Counted from the stretch's first letter, positions 1 through 11,250 are shown. The stretch: 64,000 nucleotides of DNA from Staphylococcus sp. Marseille-Q5304 (GCF_943737015.1 NZ_CALSFP010000001.1:1240001-1304000); one strand, 5' to 3'. Notes: generated from the letters alone by a model not told the origin. Translations and numbers: made by a program.

Positions 1-388
1 AAATCGCTTCTTTCATGCGTTCGTCAACTGATTTACCATTTGGTAATTTAGTTTCTAATAAAGCTTCTACAGTTTCTGCTTTAGTTTCTAGAACTTGAAT
101 AGCAATTTCTTTAACTAACTCTTGGAAACCTTCGTTTCGTGCTACGAAATCTGTTTCAGAATTGATTTCTACGATTGCTGCCTCGTTACCTTTTTGTTCA
201 ACATGTACTAAACCTTCAGCAGCGATACGGTCTGACTTTTTAGCAGCTTTAGCAATACCTTTTTCGCGTAGGAAATCTACCGCTTTATCGATATCACCAT
301 CAGTTTCTGTTAGCGCTTTTTTACAGTCCATCATACCTGCGCCAGTTTTTTCACGTAATTCTTTTACAAGTTTAGCTGAAATTGCCAT
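1..388 (-). CDS. tsf: Elongation factor Ts (partial, 3' end outside window)
   Basis: EF-Ts is the guanine nucleotide exchange factor for EF-Tu in translation. The 129 visible codons begin [20 protein letters not shown], the typical N-terminal UBA-like domain, followed by the DCKKAL and [11 protein letters not shown] segments. The ATG at 386-388 has a GGAGG ribosome site 9-10 bases upstream. The C-terminal part lies beyond base 1. It follows rpsB by about 90 bases on the same strand, the conserved rpsB-tsf arrangement. No terminator separates the two, so co-transcription from the rpsB promoter is expected. Confidence 0.97.
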   Translation of the reverse strand, partial: MAISAKLVKELREKTGAGMMDCKKALTETDGDIDKAVDFLREKGIAKAAKKSDRIAAEGLVHVEQKGNEAAIVEINSETDFVARNEGFQELVKEIAIQVLETKAETVEALLETKLPNGKSVDERMKEAI

Positions 389-480
389 TACATATTCCTC
401 CAATGTTAATAATTTTCAATGTATTTATTTTAAAAAAAGGTGATAAGCCTTTTTATCTTATCACCCATTTTACATTATTC

Positions 481-1269
481 TTAGTTTGATTCAACAGAAG
501 TGTTTTCTTCAGTTGTTTCTTTATCAGTAGCTTCTTCTGAATCTTTCATATCGATGTTCTGTTCTGCAGCTACTTCTTCATTTGATACACCTTGTTGACC
601 TTCTAAGATTGCGTCTGCCATCTTACCAGTTAATAATTTAACGGCACGGATAGCATCATCGTTTGCAGGGATAACATAATCTATTTCATCAGGATCACAG
701 TTTGTATCCACGATACCTACGATAGGGATGTTTAATTTACGTGCCTCTGCAATTGCGTTGCGCTCTTTACGAGGGTCAACAACAAATAATGCTTCAGGCA
801 TTGATTTCATATCACGAATTCCGCCTAAGAATTTGATTAAGCGATCGTATTCTTTTTTAAGTTCTACAACTTCTTTTTTAGGTAATACTTCGAATAAGCC
901 ATCTTCTTCCATTTTTTCAATTTCAGAGATGCGTTTGATACGTTTTGAAATCGTCTTGTAGTTAGTTAAAATTCCGCCTAACCATCTTTGGTTAACGTAG
1001 AATTGACCTGAACGTTCAGCTTCTGCTTTAACTGACTCTTGAGCTTGTTTCTTAGTACCTACGAATAATACTTTACCGCCATCTTCTGATAATTGCTTAA
1101 CGAAATTGTAAGCTTCTTCTACTTTCTTAACTGTTTTTTGTAAGTCGATAATATAGATACCATTTCTCTCAGTGAAAATGTATCTTTTCATTTTTGGGTT
1201 CCAACGGCGTGTTTGGTGACCGAAGTGAACACCTGCTTCTAGCAATTGTTTCATTGAAATTACTCCCAT
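481..1269 (-). CDS. rpsB: 30S ribosomal protein S2
   Basis: S2 is the small-subunit protein bound at the 16S rRNA head/body junction and needed for S1 and initiation. The 262-residue product starts [19 protein letters not shown] and contains [30 protein letters not shown] and VVDPRKE, all S2 signatures. An acidic C-terminal tail of about 35 residues follows the core, as in other staphylococci. AGGAGG lies just upstream of the ATG at 1267-1269. It is the first gene of the rpsB-tsf operon, with a strong promoter and a long untranslated leader. Confidence 0.98.
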   Translation of the reverse strand: MGVISMKQLLEAGVHFGHQTRRWNPKMKRYIFTERNGIYIIDLQKTVKKVEEAYNFVKQLSEDGGKVLFVGTKKQAQESVKAEAERSGQFYVNQRWLGGILTNYKTISKRIKRISEIEKMEEDGLFEVLPKKEVVELKKEYDRLIKFLGGIRDMKSMPEALFVVDPRKERNAIAEARKLNIPIVGIVDTNCDPDEIDYVIPANDDAIRAVKLLTGKMADAILEGQQGVSNEEVAAEQNIDMKDSEEATDKETTEENTSVESN

Positions 1270-1390
1270 GATTAAATTCCTCCTATTGGTTAATTACCTC
1301 CACAAAAAGCTCATATAAACACGATACATTTGTACCGCACCCTTTATACTTACACTCTTTGTGTGTGTATTGGCTTTATAGCCGTGAACT
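1270..1390 (-). promoter_or_regulatory. rpsB 5' leader, possible S2 autoregulatory RNA
   Basis: About 115 bases lie between the predicted transcription start and rpsB. The RNA can form a GGCT/AGCC hairpin (around 1371-1382) and a TACAC/GTGTA hairpin just downstream, ahead of two purine-rich GGAGG motifs. Long structured leaders are common ahead of ribosomal protein genes and often bind the encoded protein. That function is inferred here, not shown. Confidence 0.35.
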
Positions 1391-1419
1391 AATATACCAC
1401 ATTTATGTGTTTTCCGCAA
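1391..1419 (-). promoter_or_regulatory. rpsB-tsf promoter
   Basis: On the minus strand, TTGCGG (1414-1419) and TATATT (1391-1396) are spaced by exactly 17 bases, a good SigA promoter. The remaining bases up to codY (1420-1712) are AT-rich and hold no gene. They contain only the codY terminator-like hairpin listed separately. Confidence 0.75.
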
Positions 1420-1565
1420 GCATTTCATTTTCACATTTATAAATATTTTTGAAACCCCCGGAAAATTATTTGAATTTCAACTATTACATAAATTATTTAT
1501 AAATAACATACCCTCTCAATTTTCTAGGACTTTATCTGAGAAAAAAATTAGCCTATAAATTCACA

Positions 1566-1620
1566 AAAATAATGGAAAAAACAATCCCTATATGTTTTCA
1601 ATAGAAATTGTCTTTTCCAC
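1566..1620 (-). terminator. Terminator-like hairpin after codY
   Basis: Arms TGGAAAAAACAAT (1573-1585) and ATTGTCTTTTCCA (1607-1619) pair with one mismatch. Read on the minus strand, the stem is followed by a T-rich stretch. Its position downstream of codY suggests the end of the topA-trmFO-xerC-hslVU-codY transcripts. Confidence 0.5.
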
Positions 1621-1712
1621 TCATAAGAGAACTTTAACTCCTAAGCTCAATTAGATAAAAGTAATTGTCAGCATTTATATATTAATTCATCAACTTAATT
1701 TACGATTAAAAA

Positions 1713-2486
1713 TTATTTATTTCGTTCTAACTCATCTAAAAACTTATCTTTTTTAACTTTAATGAATGTACCTTTCATACCTAATGAACGTGATTCAATG
1801 ACACCAGCACTTTCAAGCTTTCTTAACGCATTTACGATTACTGAACGTGTGATGCCTACTCTGTCAGCTACTTTTGAAGCGATAAGCAAGCCTTCATTAC
1901 CACCTAATTCTTCGAAAATATGTTCAATTGCTTCACTTTCTGAATATGATAATGAATTGATAGCCATGTTGATTGCTGCTTTGTCACGTGCTTCTTTTTC
2001 TACTTCATTATGTTTTTCACGTAAGATTTCCATACCGATAACTGTTGACGCATATTCACCGAGTACTAAGTCGTTTTCAGAGAAATCATCTTGCACTCTT
2101 CCAAGTACTAAAGTACCTAAACGTTCTCCACCACCTAAGATTGGGAAAATTGTAGTTCTACTATCAATGAAAAAGTCTCTATTTTCAGGTGGAAAAACAG
2201 TTAACACGTTATCGATATCGATATTTGATTGTGTTTCTTTAACATCCATTAATTGGTCTGTATATTCCCCTGGAATATGACGATTTTCTAGCATTTGGAT
2301 GATACGTTCATGCTTTAAAAGTTCATTTAAACTTGACCCAAGTATTTTACCTTTTCTTGATACGATGAATACGTTAGTTACAGTAACACTACTGATTGTT
2401 TGGGCAACATCTTTAAAGTCAACCGCAATTCCTTTGTGCTTTTGTAAAAGTGTATTTAGTTCTCTCGTTTTTGATAGTAAACTCAT
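1713..2486 (-). CDS. codY: GTP/branched-chain amino acid-responsive repressor CodY
   Basis: CodY is the global nutritional regulator of low-GC Gram-positives. It binds isoleucine/valine and GTP and represses amino acid, transport and virulence genes. The 257-residue product has the family length. It shows the N-terminal GAF ligand domain (residues about 1-155, including [13 protein letters not shown] and [20 protein letters not shown]) and a C-terminal winged helix (about 203-222, [20 protein letters not shown]). It is the last gene of the xerC-hslV-hslU-codY cluster, 24 bases after hslU, and is probably transcribed with it. Confidence 0.98.
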   Translation of the reverse strand: MSLLSKTRELNTLLQKHKGIAVDFKDVAQTISSVTVTNVFIVSRKGKILGSSLNELLKHERIIQMLENRHIPGEYTDQLMDVKETQSNIDIDNVLTVFPPENRDFFIDSRTTIFPILGGGERLGTLVLGRVQDDFSENDLVLGEYASTVIGMEILREKHNEVEKEARDKAAINMAINSLSYSESEAIEHIFEELGGNEGLLIASKVADRVGITRSVIVNALRKLESAGVIESRSLGMKGTFIKVKKDKFLDELERNK

Positions 2487-2510
2487 ATTCCTTCTCCTTT
2501 GTGATAAATT

Positions 2511-3917
2511 TTATAAGATAAATGCACTTAAATCTTTGTTGGTTGAAATTGATTTTAATTTGTCATCAACGTATTGTGGCGTAATGTCAACAGCTACGTC
2601 TGGCATGCTTGGTGCTTCAAATGACAAGTCTTCTAACATTTTTTCTAATATTGTATGCAATCTACGTGCACCAATATTATCAGTATCTTGGTTAACTTGG
2701 AAAGCTATTTCTGCTAAACGTTTAATCGCTTCATCAGAAAAGTTAACAGTTACTTGTTCTGTGTGTAGCAGTGCTTCATATTGTTTAATTAATGATAATT
2801 TAGGTTCAGTTAATATTCTTACAAAGTCATCTACTGATAGACTTTCTAATTCTACACGAATTGGGAAACGACCTTGTAATTCAGGTATCAAATCACTTGG
2901 TTTCGCAACATGGAAAGCCCCTGCTCCGATAAATAGCATATGTTCCGTATTTACAGTACCATATTTAGTTTGGATCATGCTACCTTCAAGTATAGGTAAA
3001 ATGTCTCTTTGAACGCCTTGCCTAGAAACATCTTGTCCTGAATTTTGGTTGTTCGTTGCAACTTTGTCAATTTCATCAATGAAGATGATGCCCATTTGTT
3101 CTGCAAGCTCTAACGCTTCTTGATTTGCTGATTCATGATCAATTAATTCATCAGCATATTGATCAGTTAAAATCTTACGCGCTGACTTAACTGGGATTTC
3201 TTTTTCTACCTTTTTCTTTGGTAAAAGTTGATTCATCATATCTTGCATTTGTTGATTTTGATTTGTTCCTAACATACCCATAGCACCTGGGTCTTGTTCA
3301 ACTTTTATTTTCACTTTTTCATTTTCTAGCTCGCCTTGTTCAAGTTGTTTTTTAATTTCTGAACGTTTTGTTTTAATTTCTTCTGTTGGAGGTTCTTCTT
3401 CCTCATCATTGTTTTGACCAAAGTTTGGCATTGCGCCACCGAACAGTGATTCAAGTGGATTACTACTATTTTGACTCGCTTTCTTCTTCATGCTTGGAAC
3501 TAATAATTTTACTAACTTATCATTGGCCTTAACTTCAGCTTCATCTTGTACGACTGCTTTCTTTTGATCTTTGACTAAGCGTACAGCAACATCAACGAGA
3601 TCTCTCACCATACTTTCAACGTCACGACCAACATATCCCACTTCGGTAAATTTCGTTGCTTCAACTTTTATAAAAGGAGCACCTACGATTTTCGCCATAC
3701 GTCTTGCTATTTCTGTTTTACCTACACCAGTTGGTCCCATCATTAATATATTTTTTGGTGCAATTTCTTGTTTTTCTTCTTCAGATAATTGGCTTCTACG
3801 ATATCTATTACGTAACGCAATTGCGACTTTACGTTTCGCGTCATCTTGACCCACAATATATTGATTTAATTCGGAAACAATATCTTTTGGGGTTAAACTT
3901 ATACCTTTCGTCTCCAT
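2511..3917 (-). CDS. hslU: HslU (ClpY) ATPase subunit of the HslUV protease
   Basis: HslU is the AAA+ unfoldase that feeds substrates into the HslV peptidase. The 468-residue protein has Walker [10 protein letters not shown] near residue 60, the GYVGRD pore-loop motif, a charged intermediate I-domain (about 110-240, with many K/E and N/Q residues), Walker [10 protein letters not shown], and a C-terminal sensor domain with [11 protein letters not shown]. It ends in the short AFIL tail that docks into HslV. GGAGG precedes the ATG at 3915-3917. It lies 101 bases after hslV and 24 before codY. Confidence 0.98.
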   Translation of the reverse strand: METKGISLTPKDIVSELNQYIVGQDDAKRKVAIALRNRYRRSQLSEEEKQEIAPKNILMMGPTGVGKTEIARRMAKIVGAPFIKVEATKFTEVGYVGRDVESMVRDLVDVAVRLVKDQKKAVVQDEAEVKANDKLVKLLVPSMKKKASQNSSNPLESLFGGAMPNFGQNNDEEEEPPTEEIKTKRSEIKKQLEQGELENEKVKIKVEQDPGAMGMLGTNQNQQMQDMMNQLLPKKKVEKEIPVKSARKILTDQYADELIDHESANQEALELAEQMGIIFIDEIDKVATNNQNSGQDVSRQGVQRDILPILEGSMIQTKYGTVNTEHMLFIGAGAFHVAKPSDLIPELQGRFPIRVELESLSVDDFVRILTEPKLSLIKQYEALLHTEQVTVNFSDEAIKRLAEIAFQVNQDTDNIGARRLHTILEKMLEDLSFEAPSMPDVAVDITPQYVDDKLKSISTNKDLSAFIL

Positions 3918-4018
3918 TATAAAACCGACCTCCGATTTTTAATACTTACTTCTTATTTAAATAAATCTATAACTTTAAAATAATTGTATTATTTTCCCTA
4001 AATAGCGAATGACTTTCG

Positions 4019-4561
4019 TTATAACTCTTCTACAACAATCTGATCATTTGTAAACACACAAATATCAGAAGCTACCTTTAGACTTTCATAAGCCATTTCT
4101 TTAGCGCTTAAGTTCGTAGCATGTCGTTTCAATGCACGTCCTGCACTTAATGCATAATTACCGCCTGATCCTATTGCAATAATATCATCATCAGGAGCAA
4201 TCACTTCACCTGTTCCGCTTACTACAAGAATAGCATCTTTATCCATGACGATAAGCATCGCTTCTAATTGGCGTAATTGTTTGTCACCACGCCATTCTTT
4301 AGCTAATTCAACAGCTGCTCTTTCTAGATTCCCGCTAAATTGTTGTAATTTCGTTTCGAACTTTTCAAATAACGTGAATGCATCTGCAACACTACCAGCA
4401 AATCCAGCCAGAACTTTATCATTATATAAACGTCTAACTTTTCTAGCTGTCTGTTTCATTATAACTTGTTCGCCTAATGTGACTTGCCCGTCGCCAGCCA
4501 TCGCTGAGTGGCCATTATGTTGCACTGCGTAAATAGTAGTTGCATGAATTGAAGTACTCAT
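4019..4561 (-). CDS. hslV: HslV (ClpQ) peptidase subunit
   Basis: HslV forms the proteasome-like double hexamer degraded into by HslU. The 180-residue sequence carries [22 protein letters not shown] and [10 protein letters not shown], characteristic of the threonine-protease fold. By alignment to the usual N-terminal TTI of mature HslV, the nucleophile should be Thr8, which leaves a seven-residue propeptide (MSTSIHA) to be removed. Many other bacteria have only the initiator Met before this Thr. The gene starts 4 bases after the xerC stop, so coupled translation is likely. Confidence 0.97.
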   Translation of the reverse strand: MSTSIHATTIYAVQHNGHSAMAGDGQVTLGEQVIMKQTARKVRRLYNDKVLAGFAGSVADAFTLFEKFETKLQQFSGNLERAAVELAKEWRGDKQLRQLEAMLIVMDKDAILVVSGTGEVIAPDDDIIAIGSGGNYALSAGRALKRHATNLSAKEMAYESLKVASDICVFTNDQIVVEEL

Positions 4562-4564
4562 AAT

Positions 4565-5455
4565 TTAATTCTCCTTTTTAGCACGTGGATGTGCGTTTAA
4601 ATAGGTTTTACGTAATTGTTCATTTGTTACATGTGTGTATCGTCCTGTAGTTGATAAATTAACATGTCCTAACAGTGACTGGACAGTTCTTAAGTCTGCA
4701 CCTTCGTTCAACATGTGTGTTGCGAAAGTGTGGCGCAACTTATGTGGATGAATATCCGTTACGCCTGATGTTCGCTTAACGATATCATTAAGCACGTAAC
4801 GTACCCCGCGTTCAGTAATAGGGGCACCATTCATATTCACAAGTAAATAATTGTGATCTTGGTAATTGAGTGGTGAGAACATCGATTGATAACGTTCAAT
4901 ACTTTGTTTACAAAACTCCCCAAAAGGAATAAAACGTTCTTTACCGCCCTTACCTAACACTTTAACGCCTGGTAAATTCATATCCAAGTCAGTAATTTGT
5001 ATATTCACTAATTCTGAAACCCTGATACCAGTAGCATAAAGTAATTCTAAAATCACTCTATCGCGTAAACCTTTTTTTGCGTCTTTTTCAACGGTTTCAA
5101 ACAAAGCTTGCATTTCGGCTTCGTAAAAGAAGTGCGGTAAATACTGTTCTTTCTTTGGATGTACAAGTTGTACGAACGGATTAACGATCGTGTCATCTTG
5201 CGTCATCCAATATTCATAAAAACTTCTTAGCGTAGAAATTTTACGAGAAACAGTAGTTCTTTTCAAGCCTTTTGAATATAAAAAACTCAAATAGTTTCTA
5301 GCATCTTTGTATTGAAATGTATTCAAATTTAAAAGTTCTTGTTCTAAAAAAGTATTAAACTGATGTAAGTCGTCATGATATGACTTTAATGTGTGTTGAG
5401 AAAATTGTTTCTCTGTTTTTAACATATATAAATATGATTGTTGGATTTCTTCCAA
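4565..5455 (-). CDS. xerC: Tyrosine recombinase XerC
   Basis: XerC acts with XerD at dif to resolve chromosome dimers. I choose the TTG at 5453-5455 (protein starts [16 protein letters not shown], 296 residues). A perfect GGAGGG lies six bases upstream, and the length then matches staphylococcal XerC (about 298). An upstream ATG at 5486-5488 would add 11 residues without a ribosome site. The N-terminal SAM-like core-binding domain covers about 1-85. The catalytic domain shows the Arg in ATGIRVSEL, Lys in [21 protein letters not shown], the [11 protein letters not shown]is, and the Tyr nucleophile in RYTHV. Confidence 0.95.
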   Translation of the reverse strand: MEEIQQSYLYMLKTEKQFSQHTLKSYHDDLHQFNTFLEQELLNLNTFQYKDARNYLSFLYSKGLKRTTVSRKISTLRSFYEYWMTQDDTIVNPFVQLVHPKKEQYLPHFFYEAEMQALFETVEKDAKKGLRDRVILELLYATGIRVSELVNIQITDLDMNLPGVKVLGKGGKERFIPFGEFCKQSIERYQSMFSPLNYQDHNYLLVNMNGAPITERGVRYVLNDIVKRTSGVTDIHPHKLRHTFATHMLNEGADLRTVQSLLGHVNLSTTGRYTHVTNEQLRKTYLNAHPRAKKEN

Positions 5456-5572
5456 AAAAATCCCTCCATACAATATGAATTGTAGCATATTGATAGAGGG
5501 AACTGCGAAAAATAACTATAAAGTTGTATCATATTTTCAAAATATTATAATCAATCTGTCGCAAACGTTATA

Positions 5573-6880
5573 TTAAAGTGTTTTCTTGAAATTATCTAAA
5601 TAATCTAAAGCACGATGAGCTAATTTTTCATAGCGTTCTTTTTTATCTTTAATTCGTTTTTCAAATGCAGGTAGTAAACCAAAGTTTGCGTTCATTGGTT
5701 GAAAGTTCTTATCATTTTTGGCATTTGCAATATAGTGAGCCATACTTCCGAGCATTGTTTCTCTAGGGAATATAACTTCACCTTTTTCTTGTAGTTTGTG
5801 TGCTAAGTTGATACTAGCGATTAAACCACTTGCTGCACTTTCAACATAACCTTCTACGCCAGTCATTTGACCTGCAAAGTATAAATGCTCGTGACCCATT
5901 AATTCGTATTTCTCGTTTAACACATCAGGTGAATTGATAAATGTATTACGATGCATCACGCCATATCTTACAATATCAACATTTTCTAATCCTGGAATGA
6001 GATGAATAACTTCTTTTTGTGCGCCCCATTTAAGGTGCGTTTGGAAACCTACGATATTGTATAACGTTCCAGCTGCGTCATCTTGTCTTAATTGAACAAC
6101 TGCATAAGGTCTTTCACCTGTTTTAGGGTCTTCTAATCCTACCGGTTTCATAGGTCCAAAGAGTAATGTTTTACGACCACGCTCTGCCATAACTTCAAAT
6201 GGCATACAACCTTCGAAATATTTCTCTTTTTCAAACTCATTAACGGGTGCAACTTCTGCTTCTAGTACCGCATCATAAAATCGATTGAACTCTTCTTCTG
6301 TCATTGGGCAATTTAAATATGCTGCTTCGCCTTTATCGTAACGTGATTTTAAATAGACTTTATTCATATCAATGCTATCTTTCTCAACAATTGGTGCAGC
6401 CGCATCATAGAAATACAATTGATCTTTACCGGTAATGTCTACAATTTCTTGTGCTAAGTTTTCAGTAGTTAACGGACCAGTTGCAATAATTGTATAACCT
6501 TCTGGTATATGATTAACTTCTTCATTCAATACTGTAACGTTTGGATGATTCTTTAAAGTTTCCGTAATATATCCTGCGAAATCATGACGGTCTACCGCTA
6601 ATGCGCCACCAGCAGGTACACGCGCTTTATCCGCTGCACTTATAACAAGCGAATCTAATCTTCTCATTTCTTCTTTTAAAACACCTACTGCATTCGTTAG
6701 AGCATTACCTCTTAATGAATTTGAACAAACAAGTTCAGCAAATTTATCTGTGTGATGCGCTGGTGTTTGTTTCACCGGTCGCATTTCTATTAAATTTACC
6801 TTTATTCCTCGTTGCGCTAACTGATAAGCTGCTTCTGAACCAGCTAAACCAGCACCAACGACGTTAACAGTTTCTACCAT
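5573..6880 (-). CDS. trmFO: Methylenetetrahydrofolate-tRNA (uracil-5-)-methyltransferase TrmFO
   Basis: TrmFO makes m5U54 in the tRNA T-loop using 5,10-methylene-THF and FAD/NAD(P)H (older name Gid). The 435-residue protein begins with the FAD-binding [12 protein letters not shown] motif and continues with [16 protein letters not shown], the family Cys in ELVCSNS, and a C-terminal [17 protein letters not shown] segment. The ATG at 6878-6880 has GGAGG upstream. It lies between topA and xerC, as in S. aureus. Confidence 0.97.
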   Translation of the reverse strand: MVETVNVVGAGLAGSEAAYQLAQRGIKVNLIEMRPVKQTPAHHTDKFAELVCSNSLRGNALTNAVGVLKEEMRRLDSLVISAADKARVPAGGALAVDRHDFAGYITETLKNHPNVTVLNEEVNHIPEGYTIIATGPLTTENLAQEIVDITGKDQLYFYDAAAPIVEKDSIDMNKVYLKSRYDKGEAAYLNCPMTEEEFNRFYDAVLEAEVAPVNEFEKEKYFEGCMPFEVMAERGRKTLLFGPMKPVGLEDPKTGERPYAVVQLRQDDAAGTLYNIVGFQTHLKWGAQKEVIHLIPGLENVDIVRYGVMHRNTFINSPDVLNEKYELMGHEHLYFAGQMTGVEGYVESAASGLIASINLAHKLQEKGEVIFPRETMLGSMAHYIANAKNDKNFQPMNANFGLLPAFEKRIKDKKERYEKLAHRALDYLDNFKKTL

Positions 6881-6895
6881 AAATTTTCCTCCATT

Positions 6896-6971
6896 TCATT
6901 AAAAAAGCAACTCAGACACGTTTATAAGTAAAATCCACTCCTACTTTATAATCTTCGGCCTGAAGTTGCTT
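6896..6971 (-). terminator. Possible topA terminator/attenuator with a long loop
   Basis: On the minus strand, AAGCAACTTCAG (6960-6971) pairs with CTGAGTTGCTT (6905-6915) with one bulge. A T6 run follows directly. The enclosed loop of roughly 45 bases is unusually long for an intrinsic terminator, so it may only partly stop transcription into trmFO. Confidence 0.5.
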
Positions 6972-7025
6972 ATCATATTGTTTATTTAAAAGCTTGTCAT
7001 ACATAACAGCTTAAATGATATAAAA

Positions 7026-9092
7026 TTATTTTTGTTCTTCTTCCTTGTAATCGCAGTTTGAACAAACCACTTGGCTCTTTCGTCTTTGTTTTTTCTCAAC
7101 TAAGTAATGTTCACACTTAGGACAAGATCTTCCTACTGGTTTATCCCATGTAACGAAGTCACATTCTGGATATCTAGAACAACCATAAAATACTCTGTTT
7201 TTCTTAGATTTTCGTTCTACGACTTCACCTTTGTGACATGTTGGGCATTTTACTCCAATTTCTTTTACAATCGCTTTAGTATTTCTACAATCAGGGAAAT
7301 TTGAGCATGCCATAAATTTACCATAACGCCCCATTTTAATTACCATAGGGGAACCACAAACTTCACAATCTTCGCCTGCAGGTTCATCTTTTATTTCAAT
7401 TTTTTCCATCTCTTCTTCCGCACGTTCAACGTCTAGTTTAAAACTACTATAAAAATCAGAGATAACTTTCTTCCAACCAATATCACCAACAGCAATTTTA
7501 TCTAAAAGCGTTTCCATATTGACAGTGAAATCTACATCGATAATTTCAGGGAAATAATCTTTCACTTGTTCATTTACGATTTCACCTAATTCTGTTGGTA
7601 CGAAACGTTTACTTTCATTTTTAACGTAATTACGTTTCTGAATTGTATCAATTGTTGGTGCATATGTTGATGGTCGTCCGATCTTTAACTCTTCTAATGT
7701 TTTGACTAAACGTGCCTCTGTATAGCGAGGAGGTGGCTGCGTAAAGTGTTGTGAAGGTTCAATCTTAGTTGCTGTAACCATTTCGCCTTCTTCGATATTA
7801 GGTAATTTATTTTCTTTACCATTATCATTATCATCTTTTGATTCTACATAAAGCGTCATGAAACCTTTAAATTTAATCGTTTGACCATTAGCTCTAAATT
7901 TAATGTCGTTTTGAGTTAAATCTAACGCTACAGTATCTAGTATAGCTGGTGCCATTTGACTAGCAACGAAACGTTCCCAAATTAACTTGTATAATCTATA
8001 TTGATCTCGAGTTAAAAACTGTTTCATTTCGCTTGGCGTACGATTTGAACTTGTCGGTCTAATCGCCTCGTGCGCATCTTGATCGCCTTGTCCTTTAGCC
8101 TTTCTACGGGAGACATAAGATTTTCCATAAGTTTCCTCGATGAAGGACTTAGCTTCTGCTTTTGCTTGATCTGAAATACGTGTAGAGTCTGTACGCATAT
8201 ACGTAATTAAACCAACTGTACCTTTACGTTTCAAATCGATACCTTCATATAGTTGCTGGGCTAACATCATTGTTTTACGTGCTTTAAAATTCAATTTTCT
8301 TGCTGCTTCTTGTTGTAATGTAGAAGTAGTAAATGGATTAGATGGTTGACGCGTCTTTTCTTTTTTAGTGACTTTCGTTACTTCAAATTGGTCCCCATCT
8401 AATTGAGTCGTAATTTTATCTACTTCATCTTTATTTGGTAATTTAAACGGTTTATCTTTTAAATGTAAAAATTTAGCATTGAATTTAGAACGTTTATATC
8501 TAAATTCACCTTCAATTTTCCAATATTCTTCCGGATTGAAGTTTCGAATTTCATTTTCACGATCAATCACTAATCGTAGTGCCACTGATTGTACACGTCC
8601 GGCAGATAAACCTTTTTTAACTTTTTTCCATAAAACCGGTGAAATATTGTATCCTACAAGTCGATCTAGCATACGACGTGCTTGTTGTGCATCTACAAGC
8701 TCCATCTCAATGCCTCTTGGATGTTTAAAACTATCTTTAACTGCGTCTTTTGTTATTTCATTAAATACTACTCTGTTTTCTTTTGAATCCTCAATGTTTA
8801 AAATATTCGCCAAATGCCAAGCAATTGCTTCACCTTCACGGTCGGGGTCACTCGCTAAATAGACTTTTTTCGCTTTTTTAGCATGTCTTTTTAATTCTTT
8901 AACAACTGGGCCCTTCCCACGTATTGTAATATATTTTGGTTCATAATCATTTTCAACATCAACACCCATTTGACTACGAGGCAAATCTCGGACGTGCCCC
9001 ATCGATGCGATGACTTTATATTTTTTACCTAAATATTTTTCAATGGTTTTAGCTTTTGCAGGCGATTCAACTATGACTAAATTTTCTGCCAA
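7026..9092 (-). CDS. topA: DNA topoisomerase I
   Basis: This is the type IA topoisomerase that relaxes negative supercoils. The 688-residue protein opens with the TOPRIM domain ([29 protein letters not shown]) and has the catalytic-Tyr motif [12 protein letters not shown] near residue 300. It ends with three zinc-ribbon repeats, each with two CxxC-type pairs (CEVCG/CSNFPDC, CPTCH/CSRYPEC, CPKCE/CSNC). The start is TTG at 9090-9092, supported by AAGGGGG upstream. It probably drives the downstream trmFO-xerC-hslVU-codY genes. Confidence 0.98.
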   Translation of the reverse strand: MAENLVIVESPAKAKTIEKYLGKKYKVIASMGHVRDLPRSQMGVDVENDYEPKYITIRGKGPVVKELKRHAKKAKKVYLASDPDREGEAIAWHLANILNIEDSKENRVVFNEITKDAVKDSFKHPRGIEMELVDAQQARRMLDRLVGYNISPVLWKKVKKGLSAGRVQSVALRLVIDRENEIRNFNPEEYWKIEGEFRYKRSKFNAKFLHLKDKPFKLPNKDEVDKITTQLDGDQFEVTKVTKKEKTRQPSNPFTTSTLQQEAARKLNFKARKTMMLAQQLYEGIDLKRKGTVGLITYMRTDSTRISDQAKAEAKSFIEETYGKSYVSRRKAKGQGDQDAHEAIRPTSSNRTPSEMKQFLTRDQYRLYKLIWERFVASQMAPAILDTVALDLTQNDIKFRANGQTIKFKGFMTLYVESKDDNDNGKENKLPNIEEGEMVTATKIEPSQHFTQPPPRYTEARLVKTLEELKIGRPSTYAPTIDTIQKRNYVKNESKRFVPTELGEIVNEQVKDYFPEIIDVDFTVNMETLLDKIAVGDIGWKKVISDFYSSFKLDVERAEEEMEKIEIKDEPAGEDCEVCGSPMVIKMGRYGKFMACSNFPDCRNTKAIVKEIGVKCPTCHKGEVVERKSKKNRVFYGCSRYPECDFVTWDKPVGRSCPKCEHYLVEKKQRRKSQVVCSNCDYKEEEQK

Positions 9093-9129
9093 AGTAGTTA
9101 CCCCCTTGCATTTCTAATTACAAAGATAA

Positions 9130-9159
9130 ATGATAAACGTTGTATTTTGATTTTGTCAA
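9130..9159 (-). promoter_or_regulatory. topA promoter flanked by an inverted repeat
   Basis: A consensus TTGACA (9154-9159) and TATCAT (9130-9135) are spaced by 18 bases on the minus strand. Perfect 9-base arms ATAAACGTT (9133-9141) and AACGTTTAT (9167-9175) bracket the -35 element and could be an operator or an untranscribed structural element. Confidence 0.75.
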
Positions 9160-9251
9160 TATTTTTAACGTTTATTATATCAAAACTAATACGATGGCAG
9201 TAGAAATTTTAAAAAATTTTCATAATTTTTTTGAGATATTTATAAAAAATA

Positions 9252-10133
9252 TCAGTGAAATCTAAGTAAAAAATCTTCTAGAAAATCATTTTCTTTAACG
9301 ATGATTTTAGCACCTTGTTGTGCGCAAAGTAAATTTCCTTTAGTTAATGGATTGAACAGAGACCCTGGCAACACATACACATCTCTATTTTGATCTAATG
9401 CAAATTGAGTTGTGATACATGTCCCACTTTTTTCAGTTGATTCTGTGATTAATACGCCTCTTGATAAACCACTGATGAGACGGTTACGTTCTGGAAAGTG
9501 ATGTTTTAATGGCTTTTCATATGGTGTATATTCACTAATAACTAAGCCATCTTTTTCTAAGTGGGTTCTCAAATGTCGTGTTTCCTTTGGGTAATGGTTC
9601 AAATGACCAAAGCCTAACACAGCAATCGTCTTCATGCTAAAATCGAGAGCACATTGATGCGCCATTTGATCAGCGCCTTTTGCTAAACCAGATATAATTG
9701 TGAAATGATGCATATTAAATGAAGGAAATAGCTTATTGAGTGCACGTTGAGTATAATTAGTTGCCTGTCTTGAGCCGATGATTGCTAACGTTCTCTTTTC
9801 ATTAAATAATTGAGGATTACCTTTGTAGAATAAAATTAAAGGTGGATGATAAATTTCTCGCAATAAAGTAGGATATGTAGATTGATAAATTGAAGTATAA
9901 TGGATTCTCCATTTTTTTAATGATTGCTCGATGTCTTCATTTGTACATTGTATAAATTGATTATGTATTGCTTCCTTATACTTTGATTTAATTCGATTGA
10001 GAAACAAACTTAATAAGTACTGACAACGTTTTTCACTCATTTCTAGAAAATTGGGATATTCAGATAGGAGTTGATAAATACGTGTCGTAGTTAATCCAGC
10101 GAACCTTAATCTTAGTAAACATTTTGTTTTCAT
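9252..10133 (-). CDS. dprA: DNA-processing protein DprA (Smf)
   Basis: DprA loads RecA on incoming single-stranded DNA during natural transformation. The 293-residue protein has an N-terminal helical/SAM-like region and the Rossmann-like DNA-binding core: IIGSRQATNY, SGLAKGADQMAH, VLGFGHLNHYPKE and VLPGSLFNPLTKG. I prefer the ATG at 10131-10133 because AAAGGG lies 9 bases upstream; a GTG at 10149-10151 would add six residues and has no ribosome site. In S. aureus, wall-related genes lie between sucD and dprA. Here the two are adjacent. Confidence 0.93.
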   Translation of the reverse strand: MKTKCLLRLRFAGLTTTRIYQLLSEYPNFLEMSEKRCQYLLSLFLNRIKSKYKEAIHNQFIQCTNEDIEQSLKKWRIHYTSIYQSTYPTLLREIYHPPLILFYKGNPQLFNEKRTLAIIGSRQATNYTQRALNKLFPSFNMHHFTIISGLAKGADQMAHQCALDFSMKTIAVLGFGHLNHYPKETRHLRTHLEKDGLVISEYTPYEKPLKHHFPERNRLISGLSRGVLITESTEKSGTCITTQFALDQNRDVYVLPGSLFNPLTKGNLLCAQQGAKIIVKENDFLEDFLLRFH

Positions 10134-10285
10134 ATAAATACGCCCTTTCACACGTATTATACAGTGAATAAGGACATTGTTCCTTTACATAATGGTGTCA
10201 AAAATTCTATTAATTTAATGGATTTTTAAAGAGTAAAATTAAAATCCAAAAATAAGTTACTTACAAAAACAAAATGAAACAATGA

Positions 10286-10325
10286 CAAAAAGCACAAACC
10301 CTAAATAAGGGCTTGTGCTTTTTCA
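10286..10325 (-). terminator. sucCD terminator
   Basis: Arms AGCACAAACCCT (10291-10302) and AGGGCTTGTGCT (10308-10319) form a stem with one mismatch and a short AAATA loop. Flanking A and T runs make it usable in both directions. It sits just past the sucD stop. Confidence 0.85.
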
Positions 10326-10344
10326 TTTATATCAATCTAACCAA

Positions 10345-11250
10345 TTATTTTACAGTTAATAATTCGTCGTAGATGCCAGCTTTTTTAGCAGCATCGATTA
10401 ATGTAGTACCGATTTCTGATGGTGTATCAGCTGTTTCAACACCACAATCGTTTAAAGTTTTGATTTTTTCAGATGCAGTACCTTTACCGCCTGAAATAAT
10501 CGCACCAGCGTGTCCCATACGTTTACCTGGAGGAGCTGTTTGTCCACCGATAAATCCAACTACTGGTTTGTTCATATTTTCTTTAATCCATTGAGCAGCT
10601 TCTTCTTCGGCAGTACCACCGATTTCACCGATCATAACAACTGCTTTAGTATCGTCATCTTCATTGAATGCTTTCAATACATCGATAAAGTTAGTACCGT
10701 TAACTGGGTCGCCACCGATACCAACAGCAGTAGATTGACCAATACCTTCTTCAGATAATTGATGAACTGCTTCGTAAGTTAAAGTACCTGAACGAGATAC
10801 AACACCTACGTGACCTTTTTTGTGGATATAACCAGGCATGATACCAATCTTAGTTTCATCAGAAGTAATAACACCTGGGCAGTTAGGACCAACTAGGCGA
10901 GTTTTCTTACCTTCCATGAAACGTTTAACTTTAATCATGTCAATTACTGGAATATGCTCTGTAATACAGATTGCTAAATCTAATTCAGCGTCTGTACATT
11001 CTAAAATTGCATCAGCAGCAAATGGCGCTGGTACATAAATTACAGATACATTAGCACCAGTTTCTTCTTTAGCTTCTTGAACTGTATTGTATACTGGCAC
11101 ACCTTCAACAACTTGTCCACCTTTACCTGGTGTAACACCTGCTACGATTTGTGTACCATATTCTAACATTTGTTTTGTATGGAAAAGGGCAGTAGACCCT
11201 GTAATACCTTGTACGATTACTTTTGTATTTTTATCAACAAATACACTCAT
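10345..11250 (-). CDS. sucD: Succinyl-CoA synthetase (ADP-forming), alpha subunit
   Basis: SucD with SucC interconverts succinyl-CoA and succinate with nucleotide phosphorylation in the TCA cycle. The 301-residue protein begins with the CoA-binding Rossmann fold ([26 protein letters not shown]). It contains GPNCPGVI, the SRSGTLTYE loop, and the phosphorylated active-site His in [14 protein letters not shown]. It starts 21 bases after sucC in the same operon. Confidence 0.98.
   Translation of the reverse strand: MSVFVDKNTKVIVQGITGSTALFHTKQMLEYGTQIVAGVTPGKGGQVVEGVPVYNTVQEAKEETGANVSVIYVPAPFAADAILECTDAELDLAICITEHIPVIDMIKVKRFMEGKKTRLVGPNCPGVITSDETKIGIMPGYIHKKGHVGVVSRSGTLTYEAVHQLSEEGIGQSTAVGIGGDPVNGTNFIDVLKAFNEDDDTKAVVMIGEIGGTAEEEAAQWIKENMNKPVVGFIGGQTAPPGKRMGHAGAIISGGKGTASEKIKTLNDCGVETADTPSEIGTTLIDAAKKAGIYDELLTVK

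Noticed and set aside
1762..2280. 172-codon plus-strand frame within codY
   Set aside because: Antisense to the CodY coding sequence, with no ribosome site and a low-complexity Ser-rich product.
2299..3012. 237-codon open frame on the plus strand opposite codY and hslU
   Set aside because: It lies antisense to two well-supported genes, has no ribosome site and encodes no recognisable domain. It is a by-product of the codon use on the other strand.
4565..5455. Tyrosine recombinase as a mark of a phage or integrative element
   Set aside because: Sequence motifs, size and the topA-trmFO-xerC-hslV context identify the housekeeping XerC. No att repeats or phage genes are nearby.
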